A DNA stretch of 64,000 nt from Alopecurus myosuroides (taxonomy: Eukaryota; Streptophyta; Magnoliopsida; Poales; Poaceae). How positions within the stretch are numbered: position 1 is the stretch's first letter; each line of letters begins with the position of its first letter. Shown piece by piece: positions 11,149 to 22,840 of this stretch. The notes under the pieces were generated by a model, which saw only the letters and a program-made list of their open reading frames with translations, was not told where the DNA came from and did not search any database. The stretch spans positions 399,822,541 to 399,886,540 of the forward strand of contig CM054057.1 in the NCBI GenBank assembly GCA_028641055.1. Direction: 5' to 3'. A program made the translations under genes and the position numbers.

Positions 11149-11457
11149 GCAAGTTATCACTCACATGAACCACTGTGTTCCTTTCAACATTGGTTACCGA
11201 TACTTTCCGTTGTTCTTTTCTGCTAGCCTTAGCAGTAGTTGTTTCTGTTACGAACCTATCACATGAATCCCTTAACCCTGATATTGCCTCATCTCCCTTC
11301 CTACAACCATTGTTTGAGCCCGTGTCTTACTCGCATGCTTAGGTTGCTTTGCTCGAGTCTGTTACCCGTTACTCTCAGTTACTATTCCATTATGTTCTGG
11401 GGGCTCGATGTTTAATCAATCAATCAATCATGCTACTGTTATTGTTAATTAATAAAC

Positions 11458-11631
11458 TTGATGATAAGGCACCGACAGGAGGCCCTTTGTGGTTTTGAGG
11501 CCTGCTAGTGTCGACCCTAATAGGAAAAGGGTCTTGTCTACTGATCCATGATGAGCGCACTAACCGCATGTGGGAAGCGAGTATGGGCGCCCCCCTCAAT
11601 TTGATTCGATTCGCATCTCGTCCAAATCGCC
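11458..11631 (+). other. Conserved LTR block (B)
   Basis: It matches 2598-2771 (opposite strand) and 35077-35251 closely while flanking sequence has diverged. See the A entry for shared strings. Confidence 0.5.
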
Positions 11632-12377
11632 TCATTTAGTTCGGGCTTTCCATTTGCTGCATGCATGATTTTGCGAGCCCTTGGATCCCGGGTGGAACTT
11701 TCGTAGTCGGCATATAGGAGGACACGTTCTTAGAGTGCTATGAGGGTCCATTTTCTTCTGGGCTCGATTAGCCGTGCGCCTAAGGTGCTTTGGGCTTGAT
11801 GCGAAGAAGAGTTGAGTTGTGTTGAGTGCCCCGCTTGGTGGAAGGGCCTTTCCATCTGGCGGGTTATTCATGCGTGTACGGCCAAATTGGTGCAACCCTG
11901 CAGGGATAATCTTCTCGAGAAGCCGTGTTTTCCGCGGTTATGGATTACTTGGTGAAAGTACTGGCTAACAAGTACTCAGGACAACTTAAACTAATGATTC
12001 ACAATCTCACCCAATGATTAACAACTTGACTAGTAATAGGATTATTGACACAACAATCTGAACCATCATTAATACAACTGTGTGAGTTATCCTCGGATTG
12101 CTTCTTTGGATAAGGGGCGAGATCCAGGATGGGTTTGTTTGAAGTTATCTTTCAGTTGGTTGCAATCCTCGATCTTATCCCCTTTCTGTTAGCCGGAAGT
12201 GGTAGAAATCTCTGTAGTTGGTTAGCGCAGCCAGTTGCAGCATCTTTTATATCCCCTCTCTTCCGCTGAACCCAAGGCATCTGTGCTTGGTGTTGACGGG
12301 TTACACTTTGGTGAACTGTGAGTCTTGCTTGCCAGTACGTTTATGTACTGACCCCTTTGGGGCTGTGGTTTCCGCAG

Positions 12378-12443
12378 ACCTACGTTTCCGAGGATCTACA
12401 TGGTGGCTACTACGTGGAGCATGACGAGACTGCTGACGAGTAG
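12378..12443 (+). other. Degenerate terminal micro-exon (B)
   Basis: A CCGCAG acceptor is followed by a frame ending GGYYVEHDETADE and TAG, recognisably the D/A tail. The frame is phase 0, so it does not join the middle exon in the conserved phase 1. Confidence 0.45.
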
Positions 12444-12916
12444 ATAGCGGACCCGGGCAGGATCCGAGACTTCGTGGATGGGCTCCGTCAGTTTGCTTCC
12501 GGCCTCTTAGGCCTATTTGGTTCTTGTCTGTACCCAGACATGTTGAATGCTTCCGCTGTATTGTAATGATGTATTGTTGGGGCATGTGCCCTCTGAATGA
12601 TTGTATTTGCTATCTCTGCTCTAATGAGAGCCCTTTGCAACTTATTTCAATCTTTTGTGTCGTAGAGATCTGTTGTGATATCAGTTGTTCAACGCCGTTG
12701 ACGTACCATGTGTGTATGGTTTGAAGTACGTCGACGGAAGTGCCTTTGATCTCTAGTGGATAGTTTACATCGACGGTGGAATAGCAGGGCTTGTGTTGTC
12801 GCGCATAAGTGCAGGCCTACCAGGAAGCTGGGACGTGGGAGCAGTTATGCCCCATAATCCAAGCATCTGCTATCCAGTTCGTACGGTGAGTATCCCCTAG
12901 AAATCAGGGTGCGACA

Positions 12917-13435
12917 AATGGTATCAGAGCCTGTCTGCCTGTAGGATCCGTTTTTACTGGTCGCAGTTTGAGTCTAGAAACTATTTTGTAGCTATATAGG
13001 AAAAATGAAACGTGAGAGTAGGAATTCTGTTCTTTTTCTTCTTTCCCCACCCACCCTCCCTTTTTCTGGTAAGGAAGTGTAACGTTGTTTTCCCTTCTCA
13101 TCTGAACTTTCAAGTGAGGATTTCACGAATTCTGGTTTCTCTAGGATGGTTATATCTACTAGACCATAGGAATGGAGGTGGTTGTGACATGATTTATCAT
13201 GTTGCCTACTCATGATTGAGAACGGAGGCGTGTAAGCCCCGGAAGCAAATCCTCTATTCCTTAAGCAGTAGATATTGATCCTTTAGAAGCCCGGATGGGT
13301 TTTCCGTAGTACCTCAGGAGTTTTGTTCTCGTTTTCCCCGATGTTGTTATCCTGTTCTTCTCAACATCCTTTTCGTCCGTTGAAATCTTGTTGTTGTTTT
13401 CCAATTCAATTCTTCTACCGGCGTCTAATCAAAAC
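12917..13435 (+). promoter_or_regulatory. Element B leader with primer binding site
   Basis: TGGTATCAGAGCCTG (from 12919, two bases after the LTR) is complementary to the 3' end of initiator Met-tRNA. The leader resembles D's (36537-36910), including a CTG|GTAAGGAAG splice donor near 13070. It stops where B's first internal deletion joins it to protease sequence. No gene. Confidence 0.85.
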
Positions 13436-13918
13436 TTCCTCGTAAACTCTTATCCAGTTAAAGTGTTATTTGATACCGGAGCATCACATTCCTTTGTGTC
13501 AACAATCTTTTACACAACATACAACCCAATTCTGGTTCCACTAAGCAATCAAAACTCTGTTCACTCCCCGGGATCTCAAATGTTGACTTCCAAGATAAGT
13601 AAGAACAATCCAATTCTAATGAGAGGCCACATATTCCTCGTTACTCTCATGTTGATGATTCTGACATTGATGTTATTCTTGGTGTTGCATTGATGTCAAT
13701 AACTCTGTTCCACCCTTATTACAGATAGTCTATTCTCCAAATGAATCAAGTTCTATCCAGCTATACACCCTTGGTGCAAAATCTCTCCCCTTTACTTGAA
13801 ATGTTCCGGTGGTTTGCAAATTCCCTGACGTCTATCTAAGGTGCACGATGTGTTTCACGTGTCACAGTTCAAGAGGATCTCCCCAAGAAGTTTCCGGACC
13901 TTTTTCTTTTCTCAGTAG
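13436..13918 (+). pseudogene. Element B gag-pol relic
   Basis: Three pieces of a D-like Gag-Pol are fused. First is a protease segment with the active-site [12 protein letters not shown] motif (about 13460-13690). Second is a scrap before RT joined directly to the post-integrase VHDVFHV region (near 13830-13870). Third is the last codons before TAG at 13916-13918. Compared with D, about 2.1 kb (extra ORF plus gag), about 2.6 kb (RT, RNase H, integrase) and about 0.2 kb are missing. Remaining frames are shifted. It codes for nothing usable. Confidence 0.85.
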
Positions 13919-13954
13919 GAATCTCGGGGCGCGATTCCTTCAAGGGGGGCGTTT
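13918..13954 (+). promoter_or_regulatory. Element B polypurine tract and hairpin
   Basis: The GGAATC...GATTCC hairpin (13918-13938) is followed by CAAGGGGGGCGTTT and the 3' LTR. Retained although the coding region is gone, as expected for an element moved in trans. Confidence 0.85.
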
Positions 13955-16900
13955 TGTAACATCCCAAGTCTGAAAAATAGCCTTTAGAATGTTTGCTCTC
14001 TGTTATTTTATGTTTTGCATCATGGCATCATGTTGGTTGCATTTGTTTTGTTTGTTTTCCATTTGTTTTTCTCTGTTTTCAGTTGTTTTCCAACTGTTTT
14101 CATTTGTTTTCCTTTGTTTTCCATTTGAATTTCAAACCAAAATTCAAACCTTTTGTTTCATCCTTGTGATGTTACAATTTCTAAAATGATATTTCAAAAT
14201 AAAACAATTATTTGTTTCCATTAAAGTGTGATTCCAAACTATTGTTTCATTTCTATAAAAATGCATCCAATAATCAAACCCTTTTCAAATTCAATTTGTT
14301 TTCCATTTGAAATCCCAAACCAACATCCAAATAGTTGTTTCCAAATAAAAACCTTAATTGTTTCCAATTATCCCATAATGTTCAACTAATAAAATGGTGT
14401 TATAAATTCCACTAAGCCTTTCCAAATTGGTTTTAAAATTCAAAGCAAAATCATCATCAACACCTCAGTTGGAAATTATCAAATATCAAACCTTTCCAAT
14501 GTGTCTAATCCAACTAATAACAGGGTTCACCCTATTAAATTGTTGTTTCTATATTAATGAACCAAATATTCCAATTCAAAACAAATAGTTTTCAAACAAA
14601 ACCAATTTGAAACTATAAAAAATAATAAGCAAAACTTTCTCTCATCCCTTGTTTTCTAATTAATTCTTTTGGGTCACTTTATTAAAAGGTTGATTTCATT
14701 AATCATTTCAAATCTTCAAAATAATCTAATGTTGGTTTATTCCAAACAGCACCAAAAAACATTTTTGAAATCCAAATTGGTTAGCTGTTTGAAGTTAACA
14801 TGACAAGTTCGCCCTATTTTTATATGAATTTTTCCTAACCCTAAAGGCCTCCTTTTCTTCCAATTTTGTTTGCTACAAAAAATAAAATAAAAGAAACAAA
14901 AATAACAAAAGAGAAAAGGAGGAGCAGCAGCTAACTAATCTATCCTAAGCCCAGCCCACTTCTTTTTCCAGCCCGATACCCCTTCTTCCTCGCTGGCGTC
15001 ACCCTCCTGTGTACGAACACATCCATCACCAGACGATCTCCCCCTCCCCCTCTGGATGAGCTGCCGTACAAGGTCTCACCCTCCTTAAAATCACCACACC
15101 TCCCCCTCTGCTCGAACCCTAGAAACCCTAGAGCCCCTCCATCCCATCGCCGCCACCTTCCCTCCCCTCTCTGCTGGTTCGGTGTTCTCTGAACCCTGAA
15201 CCCACGATCACCACCACCGAGCCCCCATGGCCGCCACCTTCCCATCCCCCATGATCACCTCGGGAGGCAACCTTCCCCGGGAATGGAACCGGCTGCGCAC
15301 CCGCTCCAACTTCGATGTAGGCGTCACCGCCCGAGGAGGCCTGGGTCGCCGGCGCCATCTCCTCCATCGCCGGCGTTCTCCACTGCCTGCACCTCCCCTG
15401 CACCGCCCCGTCCGCCTCCTCCTTGCTGCGTCGAGCCCAAGGTGAGGCCGCCCCCGCCTCGGTTCCCTCTCTCCCTTCTCCTACTCGCCTCCCATCACCC
15501 CTCGCAGCAGCCCCACGGCCACCGCGGCCATGAACCACGGCGAGCAGCCCAGCTGCAGGGATCGTTTCCTTCCGGGTTCAGTAGCGCAGGAAATTTCAGA
15601 TTCAGAAAAACAGTCCGCGAGCCACAGCATATCCTCCCTCGATCCCCTTCTCTGTCACGAAAAACACGAGAGCGCACTGGTTCCATCCCGTGCAGCGCAA
15701 CGCTAGCGCACTGGTTCGAATCCCGGCCACCCCTTTTCTTCCTGGTTTCTTTTCCAATTGTTTCAGTATTTGTTTCTGCACCTTATCCTCACCACGCGAC
15801 CCCTTCTGTCACGAATCAGCACACCAGCCCAGCTGGTAGCAGTCCCTTTGTGCTAGCAGCAGGTTGGGGGTTCGAGTCCCCCTCCCAACCATTAACCAAA
15901 ACTTTTATTTTTCCAATGTCTGGGCACAGAAACTTCTCAGTAATCACCTGTAGGTCCCTGTTGTTTACTTTCTAGCCCCTGCAAATTAATTCTAAGTCCC
16001 TGCTATTAATTTCTAAATCCCTGGATATTAATTAAAATGGCAGATTGCACCCTAAACTTCTAAAATGCATAAATAATTCATTTTAACTCCAATTTCAACA
16101 TTTTTAATATGTTTTCAATACCAAATTAAATGTACTTTCCAAATATAAATTTTGTTTGCTGTTTTGAATAATTTAAATTGCTGAAAACAACTGTTTCTTG
16201 TTTATTGCATTTAAAATTGCCAAAATAATAACTTGCTCATTTTAAATCCAATTTCCACAAATGAAATATGTTTTCCATGCAAAATTAAACCACCTTTCCA
16301 AATATAAAATTTGTTTCATGTTTTGAATAACTAAAATTGGTTAAATAATTTAAACCTTGTTTAATTCATTTAAAATTGGTAATTTCATAACTTGATCAAA
16401 ACAAATTCTTTTGGAACATATAAAATATGTTTTCCAACCCTAAAAGTATAAACTTTTCAAATATGAAATTGGTTTAATGCTTTGAACAAATAAAAATTCA
16501 AATAAGTTCATGTTTGAATTAAATTCATTTAATTCTTGTTTACCTTGTTTAATTCCTAAATAATTCATTTGAAATCCTTTTGCAACAAGTGAAACATGTA
16601 ATCCAACTAAAATTTGATGTTCTTTTCAAATATAAACTTTGTTATTTGTTTTGAACACTTTAACTTGTTGAAAACAACAGTTGCTTGTGTGGCAAGTTTA
16701 AGTAACCAAACTTTCCAAACTTAACCAATGTTCTCCAAACTTGTTTTACTCTTTTATCACTTGCATCTATTATTGTTATTTGCTGTTATTTTGTTGTTAT
16801 CATCATGCATGCATCATGCTAACAACTCTCACATAATAATTAATTGTAAATCATTTGTTTCCACTTATTTCAATGGATCTTTTCCATATGCAATCCAATT

Positions 16901-18900
16901 GCATATGGGTCCAATTAAATTGTGTTATCTTGACAAGTAGTTTATTTTGATGCATCTATTAACATGACATGCATCATCCCCATGTTTGTGCACCTATGCC
17001 ATTATATTGATTGTTTATCTTTCTGCAATGGTTGTTTGCTTCTTCCCGGATACACGACGACGTTGAGACCGACGATATTTACGACATCCCTTCTAAGGAG
17101 TTAGCTCAGTACCAGGCTACTGGGTTTTGCAGGCAAGTTATCACTCACATGAACCACTGTGTTCCTTTCAACATTGGTTACCGATACTTTCCGTTGTTCT
17201 TTTCTGCTAGCCTTAGCAGTAGTTGTTTCTGTTACGAACCTATCACATGAATCCCTTAACCCTGATATTGCCTCATCTCCCTTCCTACAACCATTGTTTG
17301 AGCCCGTGTCTTACTCGCATGCTTAGGTTGCTTTGCTCGAGTCTGTTACCCGTTACTCTCAGTTACTATTCCATTATGTTCTGGGGGCTCGATGTTTAAT
17401 CAATCAATCAATCATGCTACTGTTATTGTTAATTAATAAACTTGATGATAAGGCACCGACAGGAGGCCCTTTGTGGTTTTGAGGCCTGCTAGTGTCGACC
17501 CTAATAGGAAAAGGGTCTTGTCTACTGATCCATGATGAGCGCACTAACCGCATGTGGGAAGCGAGTATGGGCGCCCCCCTCCATTTGATTCGATTCGCAT
17601 CTCGTCCAAATCGCCTCATTTAGTTCGGGCTTTCCATTTGCTGCATGCATGATTTTGCGAGCCCTTGGATCCCGGGTGGAACTTTCGTAGTCGGCATATA
17701 GGAGGACACGTTCTTAGAGTGCTATGAGGGTCCATTTTCTTCTGGGCTCGATTAGCCGTGCGCCTAAGGTGCTTTGGGCTTGATGCGAAGAAGAGTTGAG
17801 TTGTGTTGAGTGCCCCGCTTGGTGGAAGGGCCTTTCCATCTGGCGGGTTATTCATGCGTGTACGGCCAAATTGGTGCAACCCTGCAGGGATAATCTTCTC
17901 GAGAAGCCGTGTTTTCCGCGGTTATGGATTACTTGGTGAAAGTACTGGCTAACAAGTACTCAGGACAACTTAAACTAATGATTCACAATCTCACCCAATG
18001 ATTAACAACTTGACTAGTAATAGGATTATTGACACAACAATCTGAACCATCATTAATACAACTGTGTGAGTTATCCTCGGATTGCTTCTTTGGATAAGGG
18101 GCGAGATCCAGGATGGGTTTGTTTGAAGTTATCTTTCAGTTGGTTGCAATCCTCGATCTTATCCCCTTTCTGTTAGCCGGAAGTGGTAGAAATCTCTGTA
18201 GTTGGTTAGCGCAGCCAGTTGCAGCATCTTTTATATCCCCTCTCTTCCGCTGAACCCAAGGCATCTGTGCTTGGTGTTGACGGGTTACACTTTGGTGAAC
18301 TGTGAGTCTTGCTTGCCAGTACGTTTATGTACTGACCCCTTTGGGGCTGTGGTTTCCGCAGACCTACGTTTCCGAGGATCTACATGGTGGCTACTACGTG
18401 GAGCATGACGAGACTGCTGACGAGTAGATAGCGGACCCGGGCAGGATCCGAGACTTCGTGGATGGGCTCCGTCAGTTTGCTTCCGGCCTCTTAGGCCTAT
18501 TTGGTTCTTGTCTGTACCCAGACATGTTGAATGCTTCCGCTGTATTGTAATGATGTATTGTTGGGGCATGTGCCCTCTGAATGATTGTATTTGCTATCTC
18601 TGCTCTAATGAGAGCCCTTTGCAACTTATTTCAATCTTTTGTGTCGTAGAGATCTGTTGTGATATCAGTTGTTCAACGCCGTTGACGTACCATGTGTGTA
18701 TGGTTTGAAGTACGTCGACGGAAGTGCCTTTGATCTCTAGTGGATAGTTTACATCGACGGTGGAATAGCAGGGCTTGTGTTGTCGCGCATAAGTGCAGGC
18801 CTACCAGGAAGCTGGGACGTGGGAGCAGTTATGCCCCATAATCCAAGCATCTGCTATCCAGTTCGTACGGTGAGTATCCCCTAGAAATCAGGGTGCGACA
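13955..18900 (+). repeat. Element B 3' LTR
   Basis: It is nearly identical to 7982-12916. The only sizeable difference is a 9-bp change near 16857-16868. Both copies carry the same micro-exon lesions, so those predate this insertion. Confidence 0.93.
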
Positions 18901-18905
18901 ATTGG
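18901..18905. repeat. Target site duplication of element B, right (ATTGG)
   Basis: Partner of 7977-7981. Beyond it A's RT frame resumes. Confidence 0.95.
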
Positions 18906-20883
18906 TGAGACCAAAGGACATGACGGTGTATTCATATAGACCGTAACGAGTGGTGAAAGCTGTCTTAGGAATATCTTCCTTTCTGATCTTTATTTGATGG
19001 TAACCCATCCTCAAGTCCAACTTTGAGAATATTGAGGCTCCAGCAAGTTGATCAAAAAGATCATCGATACGAGGAATTGGATACTTGTTCTTGATAGTTT
19101 TCTCGTTGAGAGGACGATAGTCAACCACGAGTCTCTTAGTTTGGTCCTTCTTGGCTACGAACAGAGTTGGGCAACCCCAAGCGGAGGAACTAGGCTGAAT
19201 GTAACCTTTCTCCATATACATGTCGATTTGCTCCTTCAACAACTTCAGTTCAGGAGGAGCTATCTTGTATGGATGCTTAGAGATTGGAGCAGTACCTGGT
19301 TCAAGCTCGATCACGAACTCAACTGCTCTGTCCGGAGGCATCCCTGGCAACTCTTCTGGAAAGACGTCAGGGAATTCACAAACCACCGGAACATTCTCAA
19401 TTGCAGGAAGAGGTTTTGCATCTAGGTTGAACAGCTGAACAGAACTTGATTCACTTGGGGAATAGACTATCTGGCCATCAGGGTGGAAGAGAGTTATTGA
19501 CTTCTTAGCACAGTCAATCGTAGCTTTATTGGCCTTCAACCAATCCATGCCAAGGATGACATCAATGTCAGAATTGCCAAGCAGAATAAGGGAAGCCAGG
19601 AATATGTGACCTCCAATTAAGATCTGATTCTCATGACTGATCTTTGAAGTTTGCATAGTTGCTCCAGGGGAGTTTACTACTAGCGGGGAACCCAAACCAA
19701 CAAAGGGGAGTTTACTAGTTGTTGCAAAGATCTTTGACACAAAGGAATGCGATGCTCCGGTATCAAACAACACTTTAGCTGGGTTAGAGTTTACGGGTAA
19801 TGTACCGAGAACAACGTCGGCAGATTCCTCAGCTGTGTCAACCTTGACGTGGTTCACCCTTGCGGTCCTCCCAACAGGCCTGTTGTTGGTGTTCAAGGCC
19901 TTATGCGGAGGAGCGCGGACCATCGTCTGGTTGGTGTTGGAGCGAGGTGGTGGAGAAGGCAGCATCCTCTGAGTGCACTTATCAGCGTAGTGCCCAGTCT
20001 CCTTGCACTTGAAGCAAGTGACGACACGCGGAGGATCTGGCCTTGGCTGCGCCATTGCAAACCTCTGCCCATGCATCTGAGCTGGGTTGGGTGGGCGGGG
20101 ACCAAAGCCTGGAGAAGTTTGGGCATTTGGAGCCCTAGTGACAGCACTGTTTGGCACCCAGATGCGGCGCTTCTGCGGAGGGGTGGTCATGTTGGAGGAG
20201 GAACCACCCTCACGCGAGTGCTTGCGTGACTCTTCGAACGCCTTGCGCCCATTCTCCTCATTGAGCGCGGTGTTCACGAGCTCGACGAAGTCCTTGCACT
20301 TGATGTTTGTGAGAGCGTACTTCAGTTCCGGGTTAAAACCTCGGCGGAACCTTGCCATCTTCTTGGTCTCAGTAGACACCTCGTCTCCAGCATACCGAGC
20401 GAGGCGATTGAACTCGTTCTGGTAGCCGATGACGTCGAGCTTGCCCTGCTTCAGCGAGCAAAACTCTTCACGCATCCTCTCCATGAGACCATCGGGGATG
20501 TGGTACTTCAGGAAGGCATCCTTGAAGCAACCCCAAGTGATAGGATAGCCAGCTCTCATGGCCTGGTAGTTCTCCCACCACGAGGCTGCCTGACCCTTCA
20601 GTAGGTAAGCAGCATAGTTGACCTTGTCCTCTTCCGCAACATGAGCAATCTCCAGGGCTCTTGCTACGTCACGGATCCAGTCATCAGCATCCAGAGGCTC
20701 GCGTGTTGCCACGAAAGCCTTAGGGCCCACACTGAGGAAGTCCTTGATGGTGACCCTTGGAGCAGTCTGGTGGTGGTGGTTCTGGTGGTTCTGAACCTGG
20801 ACCATCTGAGCCATGACCTGAGTCATCTGAGTCAAGAGCTCCGCGATCGGCGGTGGCTCAGGCGTGTTCCTTGTTGGAGGCAT
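18906..20883 (-). pseudogene. Element A gag-protease-RT, 5' part
   Basis: It starts with [12 protein letters not shown] at 20883, right after a TTCAG|G acceptor-like site. In order it has a Gag capsid-like region, a CCHC zinc knuckle ([14 protein letters not shown]), an aspartic protease ([12 protein letters not shown]) and the N-terminal half of reverse transcriptase up to VMSFGLTN, where B is inserted. This half has no stop or frameshift that I can see. The product would bind RNA and package the element, but it cannot be completed because of B and the lesions downstream. Confidence 0.9.
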
Positions 20884-21091
20884 CCTGAACAGAAATGCAT
20901 TTTAGTACAACAATAGGAAGGGATAAACTCAGCAACCGAAAGAGAGATTATTCCGACGCATGAATAGATAACCAACAGGTACATCATGAGTTCAAATACA
21001 TCAGAATATCCAACAGACCAATACATGGTTCGAAAACGAAAGGATAAACTAGACACAGCTAGTAACGGATACATCGGTACTCCCATGCTCA
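20884..21091 (-). other. Element A spacer between extra ORF and gag
   Basis: About 200 bp of non-coding DNA ending in a pyrimidine-rich stretch and CAG before the gag ATG. The same layout is in D (37727-37937). Confidence 0.6.
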
Positions 21092-21919
21092 TCACGCAGG
21101 ACGGCGGCGAGTACGGCGAGTGGTACGACGAAGAGGACGGCGAGGAGGAGTGTGCACACGGAAGTAGGTATCACGACGATCCCTGTAGATAGGAACTGCT
21201 CTGAGAGCAACTCTCGGGGTGGTGAAGTAGAAAGCGTCTTCTCCCTGTGCTCCATAGCGGGGAATCCCTGTGTAACCAGCTCCGAGGTCGAGAAGTGGGC
21301 CTCTGATCGGCTCGTAACCTCCAGCATCTGGCAGAGGAAAACCCAGTGTCTGCTGGAAACGCGCAAAGCGCTCGTCTCCAACGAAGTCTGTGGTGTACGT
21401 CGCCAGACGCGTCAACGCGAGGTAGAGCTGCTCCCTGACTGAGGCCAACTCCTGAGCAAGTGTGGAAGCAACGGCGTCACTGTGCCTCACGAACTGGGCA
21501 GTGGTGTGCAGCCTGGAGCTATCATCCTCGTAGGTATCCAGGTTGCGGTGGAGAGTGAAGTGAACGCCCGCCGACGTGATGTAACCACGAGGGATGTGAC
21601 GATAGATAGAATCGTCAAACCCCCAGTAGTCAGCACGGAGGACGGTGAGACTCACGTAAGCGGCCTGCTGCACAGCCATATCCACTGTGGAACCTACTGC
21701 CTCGTAGCGGTGGACAACGCTCCTGCCATCATCCGACAGAATGTAGACGATGGCTCGGTAGAAAGTCTGCTCGAACTCGCGCTGGTGCTCGTAGACCTGG
21801 TACTCTGGTGCCCAACGGAACCCCAGATAGGTAACCATGTCCCTCAGCATCTCCGGATAACCGGCGGTGCTCTCGCAACGGGTCATGCGAACCACCTGCG
21901 GGTAGTAGCTGAGACCCAT
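21092..21919 (-). CDS. Extra sense ORF upstream of gag in A, dsRBM-like fold
   Basis: This 275-codon ORF begins at the ATG at 21919, chosen because CTGCAG directly precedes it and because D and C have the same CAG|ATG arrangement. It is about 80% or more like D's ORF. After a helix-like segment (PEMLRDMVTYLGF) come PEYQVYEHQ and YRAIVYILSDDGR (beta strands) and GSTVDMAVQQAAYVSLTVLR (helix), the order of a double-stranded-RNA-binding motif. A predicted helical middle and an Arg-rich C-terminus (RRTTRRTRRR) follow. The Lys cluster that contacts RNA in typical dsRBMs is missing. It is not gag, pol or env. Function unknown; the fold is inferred by eye. Confidence 0.72.
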   Translation of the reverse strand: MGLSYYPQVVRMTRCESTAGYPEMLRDMVTYLGFRWAPEYQVYEHQREFEQTFYRAIVYILSDDGRSVVHRYEAVGSTVDMAVQQAAYVSLTVLRADYWGFDDSIYRHIPRGYITSAGVHFTLHRNLDTYEDDSSRLHTTAQFVRHSDAVASTLAQELASVREQLYLALTRLATYTTDFVGDERFARFQQTLGFPLPDAGGYEPIRGPLLDLGAGYTGIPRYGAQGEDAFYFTTPRVALRAVPIYRDRRDTYFRVHTPPRRPLRRTTRRTRRRPA

Positions 21920-22293
21920 CTGCAGATGATTTGGAAGGTTTTGATTAGGCGCCGGTAAGAGAAAAGGAAGTGGAAAACAACAACAAGATTCAATGGACGA
22001 TAGGTTCTTTAAAAGAACAGGATATCGAAGCAACAACGGGAAAACGAGACCAAAAGTCCTGAGGTACTAAGGAGAACCCAAAACACGTGAAATCCTAACT
22101 TGAAAGTTTAGGTGAGAACAGAAAACAACGTTGCACTTCCTTACCAGAAAAGGGTGGGTGGGTGGGGAAAGAAGAAAAATGGCAGAATTCCTACTCTCAC
22201 GTTTCATTTTTCCTATATAGCTACAAAATAGTTTCTAGACTCAACTGCGACCAGTAAAAAGGATCCTACAGGCAGACAGGCTCTGATACCATT
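21920..22293 (-). promoter_or_regulatory. Element A leader: primer site, splice donor, acceptor
   Basis: The tRNA-iMet primer site lies at 22279-22291, two bases from the LTR. A CTG|GTAAGG donor (intron starting at 22144 on the - strand) and the CTGCAG acceptor ending at 21920 would remove a 225-nt leader intron and place the extra ORF's ATG at the exon start. Confidence 0.65.
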
Positions 22294-22769
22294 TGTCGCA
22301 CCCCGGTTTCTAGAGGATACTCATCGCACGAACTGGAAGTCAGGTGCTTGGATTATGGGGCATACCTGCTCCCACGTCCCAGCTTCCTGGTAGGCCTGCG
22401 CTTATGCGCGACAACACAAGCCCTGCTCCCACCGTCGAAGTAAACTATCCGCTAGGAACCCAAGGCACTACTGTCGACGTACTTCATATTCAAGCACGCA
22501 CTGTACGTCAACAGCTTTGAACGAAATGATAGCACAAACTGTCTCTAAGACACAAAAGAATGAAATAAGTTTGCAAATAGCCTTCACTAGGGCAGAGATA
22601 GCAAAACACTCATCCAGAGGACACATGTCCCAACATATCATCCGTTACATTAGCGGAAGCAATCAAATGGGTCTGAGTACAGACAAATCCAAGGCTTAAG
22701 AAGCCGGAGAAAATAAAGAAAACGAAGCCCATCCACGTAGGTCCTGGATCCTGCCCGGGGTCCAGCCAA

Positions 22770-22840
22770 CTACTCGTCTGCAGTGTCGTCAAACTCCACA
22801 AAGTAGCCATCCTGGTGATCATCGTAGCCGTAGTCATACT
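22770..22840 (-). other. LTR micro-gene, terminal exon (A, 5' LTR)
   Basis: Same 71-nt phase-1 exon as 1776-1846, with one base difference (GTC/GTA region) that alters a codon near the acceptor. Acidic tail and TAG kept. Confidence 0.58.

Larger units (their letters stand above)
7982..12916 (+). repeat. Element B 5' LTR
   Basis: It runs from TGTAACATCCCAAG to GGGTGCGACA. The first 900 bp are AT-rich without recognisable content. The GC-rich part (about 8950-9650) has tandem AACCCTAG telo-boxes near 9133-9150. Then come tRNA-like modules (9721-9917), an AT-rich tract, a hairpin (10900-10924), degenerate micro-exons (11070-11148, 12378-12443) and the conserved block 11458-11631. Confidence 0.93.
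7982..18900 (+). mobile_element. Non-autonomous LTR retrotransposon B (deletion derivative)
   Basis: B has LTRs of 4935 bp (7982-12916) and 4946 bp (13955-18900) around only 1038 bp of internal DNA. It keeps an iMet primer site and a polypurine tract but has no usable gag or pol. I count about five substitutions plus three small indels between the LTRs (the 11-bp length difference is 1+1+9), so insertion was very recent. It sits inside A's RT in opposite orientation. LTR sequence and internal relics place it in the same family group as A and D, as a distinct subfamily. Confidence 0.95.

Noticed and set aside
18829..18900. Pol of A continuing through 18900 as one protein.
   Set aside because: The last 24 codons of that open frame are LTR of B read on the opposite strand; the true pol breaks at the ATTGG duplication.
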